DNA of 64,000 nt from Nocardioidaceae bacterium SCSIO 66511 (GCA_023100825.1 CP095846.1:2418001-2482000), one strand, 5' to 3'; counted from the first letter of the stretch, positions 44,651-54,911 are shown. Notes: generated by a model not told the origin, from the sequence alone. Numbers and translations: made by a program.

Positions 44651-44679
44651 GGCCCGCGCGCTCGGTGAGCGCGCGGGCC
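44651..44679 (+). terminator. GC-rich terminator
   Basis: Perfect 13-base arms GGCCCGCGCGCTC/GAGCGCGCGGGCC with a 3-base loop, 18 bases after the lysine-rich protein's stop. Confidence 0.9.
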
Positions 44680-44704
44680 GTTCGTCAGGGGTAGCCTCTG
44701 CTTG

Positions 44705-46243
44705 ATGCCCCAGGAGCCGCTGGCCGACTACCACCGCAAGCGCGACTTCACACGCACGCCGGAGCCCGCTGGCCAGGTTGCCACGCCCGACGGCGAGCGA
44801 CCGCGTTTCGTCGTGCAGCGTCATCGCGCCTCTCGGCTGCACTATGACCTGCGGTTCGAGATCGACGGCGTGCTCGTCAGCTGGGCGGTGCCGAAAGGAC
44901 CGACCCTCGACCCCGATGTGAAGCGGATGGCGGTCCACGTCGAGGACCATCCGATCGAGTACCTCGACTTCGAGGGTGTGATCCCGTCGGGCGAGTACGG
45001 GGGCGGCGACGTGATCGTCTGGGACATCGGCACCTGGGAGCCCCATGCCACCGACGATCCGGCCGCTGCAGTAGCGGATGGCGACTTCCACGCGGACCTG
45101 TACGGCACCAAGCTGCAGGGACGCGTCATCATCGTTCGTCGGGGCCCGCCCGGGGACAAGGAGCAGTGGCTGCTCCTGCACAAGCACGACGAGCACGCCG
45201 TCTCGGGCTGGGACCCGGAGGATCATCCGCGCTCAGTGCTGTCGGGGCGTACGAACGACGAGGTGAGAGCCGATCCCGATCGGCTCTGGCGCTCCGACCT
45301 ACCCGCGGAACGCGCCACGATCACGGTGCACTCCCCTGGCCCGAGCGCCGACGAGCTGGCGGCTCTTGACGACCTCGGCGAAAACGGAACGTGGAGCGTC
45401 TTCGGCCACGAGATCAGGCTGACGAACCTCGATCGGGTGATGTTCCGTGCGCGTCACGATGAGCAGCCGATCACGAAACGTGAGTTGATGGCGTACGCTG
45501 CACGCATCGCGCCGACGCTGCTCCCCCAGCTGGCCGGGCGGCCGATCCTCCTGCACCGCTTTCCCAACGGTGCGCACGTGCACGGCAGCTGGCAGCGACG
45601 GCCTCCCGAAGCTGCACCCGCCTGGTTGCCCCGGGTGCTGGTTCGCGGCGGCGACAACGCCACGGCGTACCTCGCGGCCAACGATCCGGCCGGTCTCGTC
45701 TGGGCCGCAAACCGCGGCGCGCTGGAGTGGCACACGTGGGCGTCGACGGCCGAGTCGCCCGATAGGCCGACGTACGCCCTGATCGAGATCGACCCGTCGC
45801 ACCACGGCGCATGGGACGACGTACGCGCCGCGGCCCGGCTCCATCGGACGGCGTTCGAGCATCTGGGCATTGCGGGTTATCCCAAGCTGACCGGTCGCAC
45901 CGGCCTCGAGGTCTGGGTGCCGGTCACGTCCGGCCCGAGTTTCGATGACACCCGTGACTGGGTGCAGCGGCTGGCCGAGACCATCGCAGGTGTGCAAGCA
46001 GGCGTACGAGTGAAGCTTCGGGCCAATGCAAACGTCTTCGGCCGGACGCTGCCGGCGCCGTACAGCCCGGTGGCATCCGACGGCGCACCGGTATCGACGC
46101 CGGTCGAGTGGGAGGAGCTCGACGACCCGGGTCTGCGCCCCGACAGTTTCACCATTCGCAACGTACTCGACCGGTTGGCGGATCGTGGCGATCCGTTCGG
46201 ATCCATCCGGAGCATTCGCCAGTCGCTGCCGGACTTCCGCTGA
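44705..46243 (+). CDS. LigD-like protein: 3'-phosphoesterase plus polymerase domains, no ligase
   Basis: A 512-residue protein of the LigD end-joining family. Residues 1-165 are the phosphoesterase domain with the expected catalytic set H40, H46, D48, R50 (QRHRASRLHYDLR) and H82, Y86 (DHPIEYLDFE). Residues about 228-500 are the primase-polymerase domain, but the metal motif reads LIEIDPS (E361, D363) instead of D-x-D, and GLH is GLEVW (E402). No ATP-dependent ligase domain lies between. It may trim or extend DNA ends with Ku and a separate ligase, neither seen here; polymerase activity is uncertain. Confidence 0.85.
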   Translation: MPQEPLADYHRKRDFTRTPEPAGQVATPDGERPRFVVQRHRASRLHYDLRFEIDGVLVSWAVPKGPTLDPDVKRMAVHVEDHPIEYLDFEGVIPSGEYGGGDVIVWDIGTWEPHATDDPAAAVADGDFHADLYGTKLQGRVIIVRRGPPGDKEQWLLLHKHDEHAVSGWDPEDHPRSVLSGRTNDEVRADPDRLWRSDLPAERATITVHSPGPSADELAALDDLGENGTWSVFGHEIRLTNLDRVMFRARHDEQPITKRELMAYAARIAPTLLPQLAGRPILLHRFPNGAHVHGSWQRRPPEAAPAWLPRVLVRGGDNATAYLAANDPAGLVWAANRGALEWHTWASTAESPDRPTYALIEIDPSHHGAWDDVRAAARLHRTAFEHLGIAGYPKLTGRTGLEVWVPVTSGPSFDDTRDWVQRLAETIAGVQAGVRVKLRANANVFGRTLPAPYSPVASDGAPVSTPVEWEELDDPGLRPDSFTIRNVLDRLADRGDPFGSIRSIRQSLPDFR

Positions 46244-46252
46244 CCACCGGGC

Positions 46253-46531
46253 TCAGCCGAGAATGCGGCTCTTCTGCGCCTCGAACTCCGCCTCCGACAG
46301 CACGCCTCGCTCCTTGAGCGCGGCCAATTCCTTGAGCTGCTCGATCCGCGCGTCCATGGCGGGAGCCGCCGGTGGCGCGACCTGCTGTTGGGGTTGCTCG
46401 TAGGCATAGGCACGCTGGGCGTCTTGCTCCGCCCACCGGCCGGCCTGTCGGCGCGAGACACGGTTCGACACGGCGGTCGCCGTACCCGCGATCGCGGCGG
46501 TTCTCACGACACCACGGAGGAGACCAGGCAT
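46253..46531 (-). CDS. SHOCT-domain protein
   Basis: A 92-residue protein ending in the SHOCT motif (IEQLKELAALKERGVLSEAE then FEAQKSRILG), a short oligomerisation or membrane-association element. The N-terminal part (LLRGVVRTAAIAGTATAV) is weakly hydrophobic, followed by an Ala/Gln/Pro linker. It lies 12 bases after the DUF6325 gene, and the two families are commonly paired in actinobacteria, so a shared role is likely. Function unknown. Confidence 0.85.
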   Translation of the reverse strand: MPGLLRGVVRTAAIAGTATAVSNRVSRRQAGRWAEQDAQRAYAYEQPQQQVAPPAAPAMDARIEQLKELAALKERGVLSEAEFEAQKSRILG

Positions 46532-46543
46532 GACATTGCCTCT

Positions 46544-46990
46544 CTATTCGGCTGCTTCGACGGCGTCGGCCAGAGCCTGCATCGGGATGCGGCCGCTCGC
46601 GACCAGCTGCGCGCCCCCACGACGGAGCGCTGCGGCGAACGGCGCGGCCCAGAGGTTCTCGTACACCAGGATGCCCGCTGAGCTGTCCGCCTCGAGGATG
46701 CCCGACGCCTCGTTGATGTCATCCTCGTCGAGGAGACCGGACGCGGCTCCGTCGAACTCGGCGAAGTCGAGCGTGCCGTCACCGTCGAAGTCGGCTACTT
46801 CCAACCGCGAGACCGAACCGTCGGCTGACTTGGTGACGAAGACGAGGTCGAGGATCCGGATGATGCCGCGGTCCACGAGATCAACGAGCATCGGGAGGCC
46901 TTCGCCCGTCATCTTGTTACCAGGGAACTCCACGACCAGATAGTCGACGGGTCCCATCACGTCCGAGGGCGGGTCTGCTTGCTGTGTCAT
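46544..46990 (-). CDS. DUF6325 family protein
   Basis: A 148-residue protein: MGPVDYLVVEFPGNKMTG, then a predicted ferredoxin-like alpha/beta part (LVDLVDRGIIRILDLVFVTK) and an acidic stretch (FDGDGTLDFAEFDG, LLDEDDINEA) that looks like a metal or calcium-binding loop but is probably structural. GILVYENLWAAPFAAALRRG is the family's most conserved region. It is upstream of the SHOCT gene in the same unit. No function is known. Confidence 0.82.
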   Translation of the reverse strand: MTQQADPPSDVMGPVDYLVVEFPGNKMTGEGLPMLVDLVDRGIIRILDLVFVTKSADGSVSRLEVADFDGDGTLDFAEFDGAASGLLDEDDINEASGILEADSSAGILVYENLWAAPFAAALRRGGAQLVASGRIPMQALADAVEAAE

Positions 46991-47074
46991 CGTGCCTCCT
47001 CGAGGCCGTACGACCGACGAGTGATCGTGATTCTACCGGCGATTCGTTGCCAGCGGTCGGTTTCTCGGGTGACG

Positions 47075-48031
47075 ATGGCCCACGTGACGTTGCGCGCTGA
47101 GGCCGATGAGCTGTACGGGCTGCCGCTCGAGGAGTTCGTCGCTTCCCGCAACGCTCGTACGAAAGAGGTACGCGCGAGCGGCGATCGGGCGACCGCTGCG
47201 CAGATCGCAAAGTTGCGCAAGCCTCGACGCGTTGCCTGGGTCCTGAACATGTTCGTCCGCCGGCAGCCCGAGGACGTCGACCGCCTCGTCGATCTCGGCT
47301 CACAGATCCGTACCGCGCAAGGAGACGCCGACCGGGACGAGCTCAGGAGCCTCGACCGGGCCCGCCGCGACCTGACGGCGGAGCTGACCCGGCGGGCGCG
47401 TTCGATAGCCGGTGAGCTCGGCCACGACATCGACGATCTGCTCGCCGCGGAGGTCGAAAACACCCTCCGAACGGCCATGGCCGACGCTGCCGGTGGGGCC
47501 GCGCTTCGTACTGGCCTGCTACTCGACGGGTTCGGTACCACCGGATTCGAGCCGGTGGACATCGAGAAGGTCGTCGCCGTTCCCGATGCCGCCTCGATCC
47601 CTGCCGAATCGCGCGCGGCGCCCGCACCGCCGCAAGGCCGGCATCTGCGCGCCGTACGAACCTCTGAACCGGCACGCGAGAAGAAGCCGGCGAACCGACC
47701 CGATCCGCGAGCAGCCGCCCGGGCACGCGCTCAGCAGGATCTCGACCAGGCACGACGCACGCTCGACCAGGCACGACGCACGCTCGCCGAGGCCGATGCG
47801 GTACGCGAGCAGGCCACCAGCGGCCACACCGAGGCGACGAACCGTCGCGAGTCTCTGGAGTCCGAACGACTTACACTCCAGGAGCGCCTTCGCGCACTGG
47901 ACCGCGAGCTCGCCCAGGCACATCGCGCCGAAGACAAGGCCGAACGCGAGCGAGACCGCGCGGAGCGTGCGCAGGCCGCGGCGCAGCGGGCGGTCGACAC
48001 CGCTGAGCGCCGCAGCAAGCAGACACGCTGA
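47075..48031 (+). CDS. Coiled-coil protein of unknown function
   Basis: A 318-residue protein. The N-terminal domain (EADELYGLPLEEFVASRNAR, AAQIAKLRKPRRVAWVLNMF) is helical and recurs in actinobacterial hypothetical proteins. The C-terminal half is an Arg/Glu/Ala coiled coil. It contains a perfect 21-base tandem duplication giving LDQARRT twice. The ATG at 47075 is the first plausible start. It is divergent from the DUF6325 gene and 36 bases ahead of an MFS gene. Function not recognised. Confidence 0.72.
   Translation: MAHVTLRAEADELYGLPLEEFVASRNARTKEVRASGDRATAAQIAKLRKPRRVAWVLNMFVRRQPEDVDRLVDLGSQIRTAQGDADRDELRSLDRARRDLTAELTRRARSIAGELGHDIDDLLAAEVENTLRTAMADAAGGAALRTGLLLDGFGTTGFEPVDIEKVVAVPDAASIPAESRAAPAPPQGRHLRAVRTSEPAREKKPANRPDPRAAARARAQQDLDQARRTLDQARRTLAEADAVREQATSGHTEATNRRESLESERLTLQERLRALDRELAQAHRAEDKAERERDRAERAQAAAQRAVDTAERRSKQTR
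47741..47782 (+). repeat. 21-bp perfect tandem duplication inside the coiled-coil gene
   Basis: Two identical 21-base units (47741-47761 and 47762-47782) encode a seven-residue, heptad-length repeat containing LDQARRT. It adds exactly one heptad to the coiled coil and keeps the frame. Confidence 0.9.
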
Positions 48032-48067
48032 CTGCTCGATGTCGGTGGGGGCTGCGAGGATTCGTAG

Positions 48068-49288
48068 GTGAACTTCGGCGTCTACCCAGCTCTGCTTCGA
48101 CGCGACGGCGTCACCCGTACGCTGCTCGCTGCGCTGCTGTCGAGAAGCGCCGTGATCATGCAGGCAATCCCCGTCTCCTTCCTGGTGAAGGACCTCACCG
48201 GCACCTTCGCTTGGTCCGGGATCGTATTGGGCGTCTACTCGCTCGGCGCAGGCATCGGCTCGCCGCTGTGGAGCCGCCGTGCCGACCGTACGAGCGCGCG
48301 TACGGTCTTGACGCTCACCGGCATCGGCTGGGGCGTGAGCGTCGTGCTGATGGCGTTCGCCGGAGAGATCTGGTTCGGGTCGGTGCTGATCCTTGCGCTC
48401 GCCGGCGGCTTGCTCCAACCACCGACGGGTCCGATGTTGCGCACCGCGTGGCCTCGGATGGTCGCCACCCGCGAGCTACGCACGGCGTACTCCCTCGACG
48501 CGACCGCCCAGGAGCTGATGTTCATGGTCGGCCCACTCACCGGGGCGACCCTCGTCAGCATCGCCAGCCCGCAGGCGGCGCTGGTGCTCGCCGGTCTGAC
48601 CACCGTTGCCGGCACCGCGTGGTTCGCCCGCCAGCCGGCGATCGATCGCTCGGCACGAGCGGTATCGGAGCACCTCGGGTTCGTCGAGACCGTTCTCGTC
48701 CGTGACCGGCTGCTCATCCTGATCGCCTTCTGTTGCGCCGTCATCGGTTTGGCCTCGGTCTCGCTCGGCATCGTGGCGTACGCCGAGCACGAAGACTGGC
48801 GGATGCTGTCCGGCCTGCTGGAGCTGATCTGGGCTGTCGGCAGCTTCGTCGGGGGCCTGGTCGCCGGAGCGTTGCCCGGGCGCCGACGCAGTCACGCGTG
48901 GCGGCGGGCGGCAATCGCGGCGGTCATCTTCGCGGCATGCGGACTAGCGACTGCCTCACCCTGGCTGCTGGGCCTCGGGCTCTTGGCGGCCGGTTCGATG
49001 ATCGCGCCCGTGATGGCGTCGGCATCGGAGCGGCTGGGCGCCCTCACAACCGAGGCGGCCCGTGCCGAGGTGTTCGGTTGGATGGCAACGGCAGGCACGA
49101 TCGGCATGGCCGTCGGGTCTGCCGTCGCCGGCTCGGTCGTCGAGTGGGCCGGTGTGCCCTGGGTCTTCGCGTTGACCGCCCTGATGCTGCTCGCAGCCAC
49201 GATCGCGCTACTCCCCGTCCCGCCACTCGAGCCCGACGACGCCGACGACGCCGTCACTTCGGTGGATTCGGACGCACCCGCGGCCTGA
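48068..49288 (+). CDS. MFS transporter
   Basis: A 406-residue protein with 12 predicted membrane helices. LGAGIGSPLWSRRADRTSAR after helix 2 is the MFS motif A (G-x-x-x-D-R). Helix-rich repeats include VVLMAFAGEIWFGSVLILAL and GSMIAPVMASASERLG. The substrate is unknown; the family includes drug and sugar exporters. It uses a GTG start and follows the coiled-coil gene by 36 bases. Confidence 0.88.
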   Translation: MNFGVYPALLRRDGVTRTLLAALLSRSAVIMQAIPVSFLVKDLTGTFAWSGIVLGVYSLGAGIGSPLWSRRADRTSARTVLTLTGIGWGVSVVLMAFAGEIWFGSVLILALAGGLLQPPTGPMLRTAWPRMVATRELRTAYSLDATAQELMFMVGPLTGATLVSIASPQAALVLAGLTTVAGTAWFARQPAIDRSARAVSEHLGFVETVLVRDRLLILIAFCCAVIGLASVSLGIVAYAEHEDWRMLSGLLELIWAVGSFVGGLVAGALPGRRRSHAWRRAAIAAVIFAACGLATASPWLLGLGLLAAGSMIAPVMASASERLGALTTEAARAEVFGWMATAGTIGMAVGSAVAGSVVEWAGVPWVFALTALMLLAATIALLPVPPLEPDDADDAVTSVDSDAPAA

Positions 49289-49307
49289 TCGCGAGATGCT
49301 TTCAGGC

Positions 49308-50147
49308 ATGGAGCAGAGCCGGGTCGTGCGCGTCGCCCACCGATCCGCAGCCACCGCGCTATGGCTGCTGCAGCGGTTTCTGCTCATTGCCGTGGTCCTG
49401 ATCGTCGGATGGGCCGTCTACCACCTGCTCGTGGTGCCCATCGTCGACGATGACGACCAGATCGCAATCTTCCTTGCCTTGTGGCTCGTACTGGCCTACA
49501 TCGTGCTCCCCCGCCTGCAACGGATCCTGGCGAAGATCTACGTACCCGACTACTTCGTCGGACGCACCCGTACGAGCGAGGGGCTGCTCGGCGATCCGGT
49601 CAACCTCGCGTTCCTGGGCTCGGAGTCGCAGCTGACGGGCGCGATGCTCGCTGCGGGTTGGACTCGCGCCGATGACCTCACCTGGCGCACCGGCCTGCGT
49701 CTCGCATCCTGTGCGGTGCTGCGCCGCCCGTACCCCGCGGCGCCGGTGAGCCCGCTGTTCGTCTTCCAGCGCAAGCAGGACTTCGCCTTCGAGCAGGCGA
49801 TCGGAGACAAGGTGTCGCAGCGCCATCACGTTCGGTTCTGGCGGTGCCCCGAGGGCTGGTTCATGCCCGGCGGCCTGCGCGTCGAATGGATCGCCGCCGG
49901 TACGTACGACCGCAGCGTCGGGTTGTCGCTGTTCACCCTGCAGATCACCCACAAGATCGGCGCCGACGTCGACCTCGAACGCGACCACATCGTGGAGACG
50001 CTCAACGGCTCGGGCGTGCCCCACACGGTGCGCTGGGTGCAGGACTACTTCTCCGGCTTCAGAGCCCGCAACGGCGGCGGCGACGCGATCAGCACCGACG
50101 GCAACCTCCCCGTCATCGACCTCGGCGGCGCGGCACTAGATCAGTGA
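49308..50147 (+). CDS. LssY C-terminal-domain membrane protein
   Basis: About 279 residues. Two N-terminal membrane helices (FLLIAVVLIVGWAVYHLLVV, IFLALWLVLAYIVLPRL) are followed by the LssY_C domain: VNLAFLGSESQLTGAMLAAG, WTRADDLTWRTGLRLA, RHHVRFWRCPE and SVGLSLFTLQITHKIG. LssY is tied to a type I secretion locus of Legionella; the domain's chemistry is not known. ATG 49296 is an alternative start four codons upstream. The 3' end overlaps the convergent ROK gene by 12 bases. Confidence 0.83.
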   Translation: MEQSRVVRVAHRSAATALWLLQRFLLIAVVLIVGWAVYHLLVVPIVDDDDQIAIFLALWLVLAYIVLPRLQRILAKIYVPDYFVGRTRTSEGLLGDPVNLAFLGSESQLTGAMLAAGWTRADDLTWRTGLRLASCAVLRRPYPAAPVSPLFVFQRKQDFAFEQAIGDKVSQRHHVRFWRCPEGWFMPGGLRVEWIAAGTYDRSVGLSLFTLQITHKIGADVDLERDHIVETLNGSGVPHTVRWVQDYFSGFRARNGGGDAISTDGNLPVIDLGGAALDQ

Positions 50148-51290
50148 GTCCCGAGCGACCTCGAGACCGCTCAGCAATGCGCCCCGCAGCACCGGATCGT
50201 CGGCGACCTCCGTCGGCAGTACGCGCGGCTGGTTCGGGCACATACCTGCGATCGCGTCCTCGACCCGCGTGGCAAGGGCCGCGCCTCCTGCGCTGCCGAC
50301 GTCACCGGACAGCACGCAAACCGCCGGGTCCAGTACGACGCAGACGCCCGCAAGACCGGTTGCGAGGCGGGTTGCCAACTCGTCCAGAAACTCGCCTCCG
50401 CGGTCCGGATCGGCTACCGCCCTCTGCACGCAGATCGTTGCGTCGGCACCACGGATCCCGTGCTGCCTCGCCAGCCGGCGTACGCCCTCCGCGCCGACCA
50501 ACGACTGGAACGCCGCGTTGCGCGGATTGGTCACGCCGCGCGGGCTGGGCGCACCCGGGACGGGAAGGTAGCCGATCTCGCCCGCTCCCCCGGCGACGCC
50601 GCGATGCAGGCGGCCGTTGACCACGATTCCGATACCGATGCCTCGGCCGAGCCAGGCGAGCACCACATCGTCGACCCCCTTGCCCGCACCGGCCGATCGT
50701 TCCGCGAGCGCCGCGAGGTTGACGTCGTTCTCGATCACGACCGGCCGCCGGAACCCGCGGCGGAGCGCCTCGTGCACGCCGGCCTGCCAGTCGGGAAGGT
50801 CGAACGCGTACCGCACGTCGCCGGACTTCGGGTCGACCATGCCGGGCGTACCGATCGACAGGCACCGCACACCGGACATCGGTACGCCCGCCCGGCGCGC
50901 AACCTTCTTAACGGCGCCGCGTACGACCGAGATCGGGTCCGACGAGTCGTTCGGATCGACGGAGAGACGACCCAGGATCGCACCGGTGATGTCGGCTACT
51001 GCGGCGGTGACCTCGTTCGGCCCGATATGTAGTCCGGCGACGTAGCCGCTCGACGGCACGACCGCGTACAGCGCCGCGCTCGGCCCGCGTGTGCCGCCCT
51101 GCGAGCCGACGACATGCACCAGGCCACGGCCCTCGAGCCTCGACAGCAACTGTGCGGCGGTCACCTTGGACAGGCCGGTGACCTCGGCGAGCCTCGTCTT
51201 CGTGACCGGCCCCGACGAGAGCATCAGGTCGACCGCCGCGCGGTCGTTCAGCTCGCCGATGAGGCGGGGCGTACCTGGCCGGTTGGCCAT
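50136..51290 (-). CDS. ROK-family transcriptional regulator
   Basis: A 384-residue ROK repressor. Residues 1-70 hold the winged helix (GPVTKTRLAEVTGLSKVTA, LEGRGLVHVV), and the sugar-binding kinase-like domain follows (GYVAGLHIGPNEVTAAVADI, VIENDVNLAALAERSAG, GVAGGAGEIGYLPV). The Cys-rich zinc motif usual after GEIG in this family is replaced by APSPRGVTNPRNAAF, with no cysteines. It is divergent from two chitinases and a glucanase, and shared palindromes in the gap suggest it controls them and itself. The inducer is unknown, perhaps an aminosugar or glucan product. Confidence 0.9.
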   Translation of the reverse strand: MANRPGTPRLIGELNDRAAVDLMLSSGPVTKTRLAEVTGLSKVTAAQLLSRLEGRGLVHVVGSQGGTRGPSAALYAVVPSSGYVAGLHIGPNEVTAAVADITGAILGRLSVDPNDSSDPISVVRGAVKKVARRAGVPMSGVRCLSIGTPGMVDPKSGDVRYAFDLPDWQAGVHEALRRGFRRPVVIENDVNLAALAERSAGAGKGVDDVVLAWLGRGIGIGIVVNGRLHRGVAGGAGEIGYLPVPGAPSPRGVTNPRNAAFQSLVGAEGVRRLARQHGIRGADATICVQRAVADPDRGGEFLDELATRLATGLAGVCVVLDPAVCVLSGDVGSAGGAALATRVEDAIAGMCPNQPRVLPTEVADDPVLRGALLSGLEVARDSLI

Positions 51291-51330
51291 TCGATCAATC
51301 CTCTCGATCCGCCGACGGGAATGTTTCAGC

Positions 51331-51345
51331 AAGGACTCTTAACAG
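51331..51345. promoter_or_regulatory. Candidate ROK operator 1
   Basis: AAGGACTCTTAACAG matches the second site's AAGGACTGCTTACAG at 12 of 15 positions. It lies 41 bases ahead of the ROK start and would serve autoregulation. Confidence 0.45.
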
Positions 51346-51417
51346 TTAACGCGACTCTATCCTTCCTGGTCACGCCCGACTTCAGAGTACGTGCCATTTA
51401 GTTGCCGTAGATGTTTT

Positions 51418-51436
51418 CTGTAAGGACTGCTTACAG
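51418..51436. promoter_or_regulatory. Candidate ROK operator 2 (perfect palindrome)
   Basis: CTGTAAGGACTGCTTACAG has perfect 7-base arms CTGTAAG/CTTACAG. It ends nine bases before the ATG of the first chitinase, so binding would block initiation of the chitinase-glucanase transcript. Confidence 0.6.
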
Positions 51437-51445
51437 TGTGGCGCC

Positions 51446-52459
51446 ATGAGGCACCCATTCAGATCCGCCCTGGCCATCATCGCGACCACCCTGCTGCTCT
51501 GCGCGGCTGGCGCAACCACACCGTTCACCGCGACCGCCGACTCCGGTGCAGCCTCACCGGCTTTGCCGAAGCACTTCCTCACCGGGTACTGGCACAACTT
51601 CGTCAACGACGCGGGCGCCCTGCGGCTCGGCGACATACCCGACGAATACGACCTCGTCGCCGTCGCGTTCGGCGAGGCGACCACGACCCCCGGGGAGGTC
51701 GCGTTCACGATCGACCCGGACCTGTCGGCAGCGCTCGGCGGTTACAGCGACGACGACCTGAAGTCGGACATTCGCACGCTGCAGGAGCGCGGCAAACGCG
51801 TCATCGTCTCGGTCGGCGGCGAACTCGGTCAAGTACGGGTCGATGACGCAGCCTCGGCAACCGCTTTCGCCGACAGCGTGTACTCACTGATGCAGGAGTA
51901 CGGCTTCGACGGCGTCGACATCGACCTCGAGAACGGACTGCAGCCCGACTTCATGGCCCAGGCTCTGCGCAGCCTGAGCGAGCAGGCGGGCTCCGAGCTG
52001 ATCATCACGATGGCACCGCAGACGGTCGACATGCAGTCGACGGACGGGTCGTACTTCCAGCTGGCGACTCAGATCAAGGACATCCTCACGGTCGTCAACA
52101 TGCAGTACTACAACTCTGGCAGCATGCTCGGCTGCGACGGCCAGGTGTACGCGCAGGGATCGGTCGACTTCCTGACCGCGCTGTCCTGCATCCAGCTGGA
52201 GAACGGCCTCCGGCCCGACCAAGTCGCGCTCGGGCTTCCCGCCGGGCCGGGCGCGGCCGGGGGCGGCGTCGTCGATCCGGCGGTCGTCACCGATGCACTC
52301 GACTGCCTCGCGTCGGCAAGCCGGTGCGGCTCGTTCACGCCACCGCGTACGTACCCCGACATCCGGGGAGCGATGACCTGGTCCATCAACTGGGACGTCG
52401 CCAACGGCGGAGCATTCGCCGACGCGGTCGGACCTCACCTCGACACCCTGCCCCAGTAA
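51446..52459 (+). CDS. Secreted GH18 chitinase-like glycosidase
   Basis: A 337-residue exported GH18 enzyme with signal peptide (SALAIIATTLLLCAAG to about 33). The catalytic motif DGVDIDLE (155-162, acid E162) is intact, the preceding barrel strand is KRVIVSVGGE, and MTWSINWD is a late barrel strand. It appears to be a bare catalytic domain of the ChiC/ChiD or EndoH-like size. It should cut chitin or chito-oligomers outside the cell. It opens a three-gene run after the ROK operator. Confidence 0.9.
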   Translation: MRHPFRSALAIIATTLLLCAAGATTPFTATADSGAASPALPKHFLTGYWHNFVNDAGALRLGDIPDEYDLVAVAFGEATTTPGEVAFTIDPDLSAALGGYSDDDLKSDIRTLQERGKRVIVSVGGELGQVRVDDAASATAFADSVYSLMQEYGFDGVDIDLENGLQPDFMAQALRSLSEQAGSELIITMAPQTVDMQSTDGSYFQLATQIKDILTVVNMQYYNSGSMLGCDGQVYAQGSVDFLTALSCIQLENGLRPDQVALGLPAGPGAAGGGVVDPAVVTDALDCLASASRCGSFTPPRTYPDIRGAMTWSINWDVANGGAFADAVGPHLDTLPQ

Positions 52460-52476
52460 CCCATCGGAGGAAAGCA

Positions 52477-53727
<1,251 letters not shown>

Positions 53728-53728
53728 C

Positions 53729-54895
53729 ATGTTGACGAGAAGAACGATCCTGCGCAGCATTCCTGCGGCGGCAGCCGCGACCGCATTCGCCGGTTCGCAG
53801 TGGCCGGCATCGGCAGTGCCCCAACACCGACCCTTACGCCGAGCCCAAGCGGGTCTCTCCCTACGTTTCGTCAACAACACCGGCGCGTACGACAACTCGT
53901 CGATCAACTTCTACATCGTCGGAACGGACCTCGGCAGCGGGCAGCAGGTCCACGTCACACCGGACGGCGTCATGCAACCCGTCTCGCCGTCGGACAACGG
54001 GCCGGACGGATACGCCGACTACGCGGTCCCGTTCGCCGGATCCGGCGACACGACCGCCACGCTGCCAGACAACATGTCGGGCCGGATCTACTTCTCACTC
54101 GGTGACAAGGTGAAGTTCAAGGTCAACGAGGGCAACGCGCTCGCGTACCCGGCCGGGTGGGTCGAGGCCGACCCGAACTTCGGCGTCCTGCACGACTGCG
54201 TGGAGTTCACCCACAAGGACGGTCGGATCTACTGCAACACCACGATGGTCGACATGTTCAGCGTCCCGCTGTCGATTGCGCTCACGGGCGAGCAGTCACC
54301 GTCGACCGGGACCTTGGTCGACGGCGGTCGCGCGAACATCTTCGGCGCCGTAGGCGGCCATCCCGACTTCGCTCAGCTCGTCGTGGACGAGACGCGAGTC
54401 ATCGCGCCGGGACACGGACTCGAGACCGGACGCTTCTCGGACACCTACTTCGACGCCTATGTCGGCGAGGTCTGGAGCGCGTACGAAGGCAAGCCGCTGA
54501 CGGTGAATGCGAACAACAAGGTCTTCACCGGTCAGGTGACCGGCGGCCAGTTCACTTTCGACGGCGGTGTCCAGTCGTTCGCCCGGCCGTCCACGCGTGA
54601 CGTGCTGTTCTGCGACGGGGCGCTGGCGGCGCCGAACGACGGGGTCACCGGCCCGGTCGCCGCGGTGCTCGGCGCCGCGCTCAACCGCACGACGTTGCTC
54701 GAGCACGACCAGCAGCCGACCACGGACCCGGCCGGCTTCTACCAGAACCAGATCACACACGTGTACTCCAAAGCGATGCACGACAACAGCGCCGACGGCA
54801 AGGCGTACGGCTTCCCGTTCGACGACGTCGCAGGATTCGCTTCGTACGTCGAGGACAACGCAACCGAGATGGCGGTGACGTTGACACCGTTCTGA
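53729..54895 (+). CDS. Secreted GH64 endo-beta-1,3-glucanase
   Basis: A 388-residue protein of the GH64 laminaripentaose-producing glucanase family (thaumatin-like cleft). The N-terminus LTRRTILRSIPAAAAATAFA resembles a twin-arginine signal. SLRFVNNTGAYDNSSINFYI, GRIYFSLGDKVKFKV, DCVEFTHKDGRIYCNTTMVD and AFARPSTRDVLF-like blocks (VQSFARPSTRDVLFCDG) are family elements. It would cut beta-1,3-glucan, a main fungal wall polymer. It starts one base after the chitinase stop, so all three hydrolases share a transcript. Confidence 0.92.
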   Translation: MLTRRTILRSIPAAAAATAFAGSQWPASAVPQHRPLRRAQAGLSLRFVNNTGAYDNSSINFYIVGTDLGSGQQVHVTPDGVMQPVSPSDNGPDGYADYAVPFAGSGDTTATLPDNMSGRIYFSLGDKVKFKVNEGNALAYPAGWVEADPNFGVLHDCVEFTHKDGRIYCNTTMVDMFSVPLSIALTGEQSPSTGTLVDGGRANIFGAVGGHPDFAQLVVDETRVIAPGHGLETGRFSDTYFDAYVGEVWSAYEGKPLTVNANNKVFTGQVTGGQFTFDGGVQSFARPSTRDVLFCDGALAAPNDGVTGPVAAVLGAALNRTTLLEHDQQPTTDPAGFYQNQITHVYSKAMHDNSADGKAYGFPFDDVAGFASYVEDNATEMAVTLTPF

Positions 54896-54911
54896 GGGGC
54901 GGTTTGCCGGG

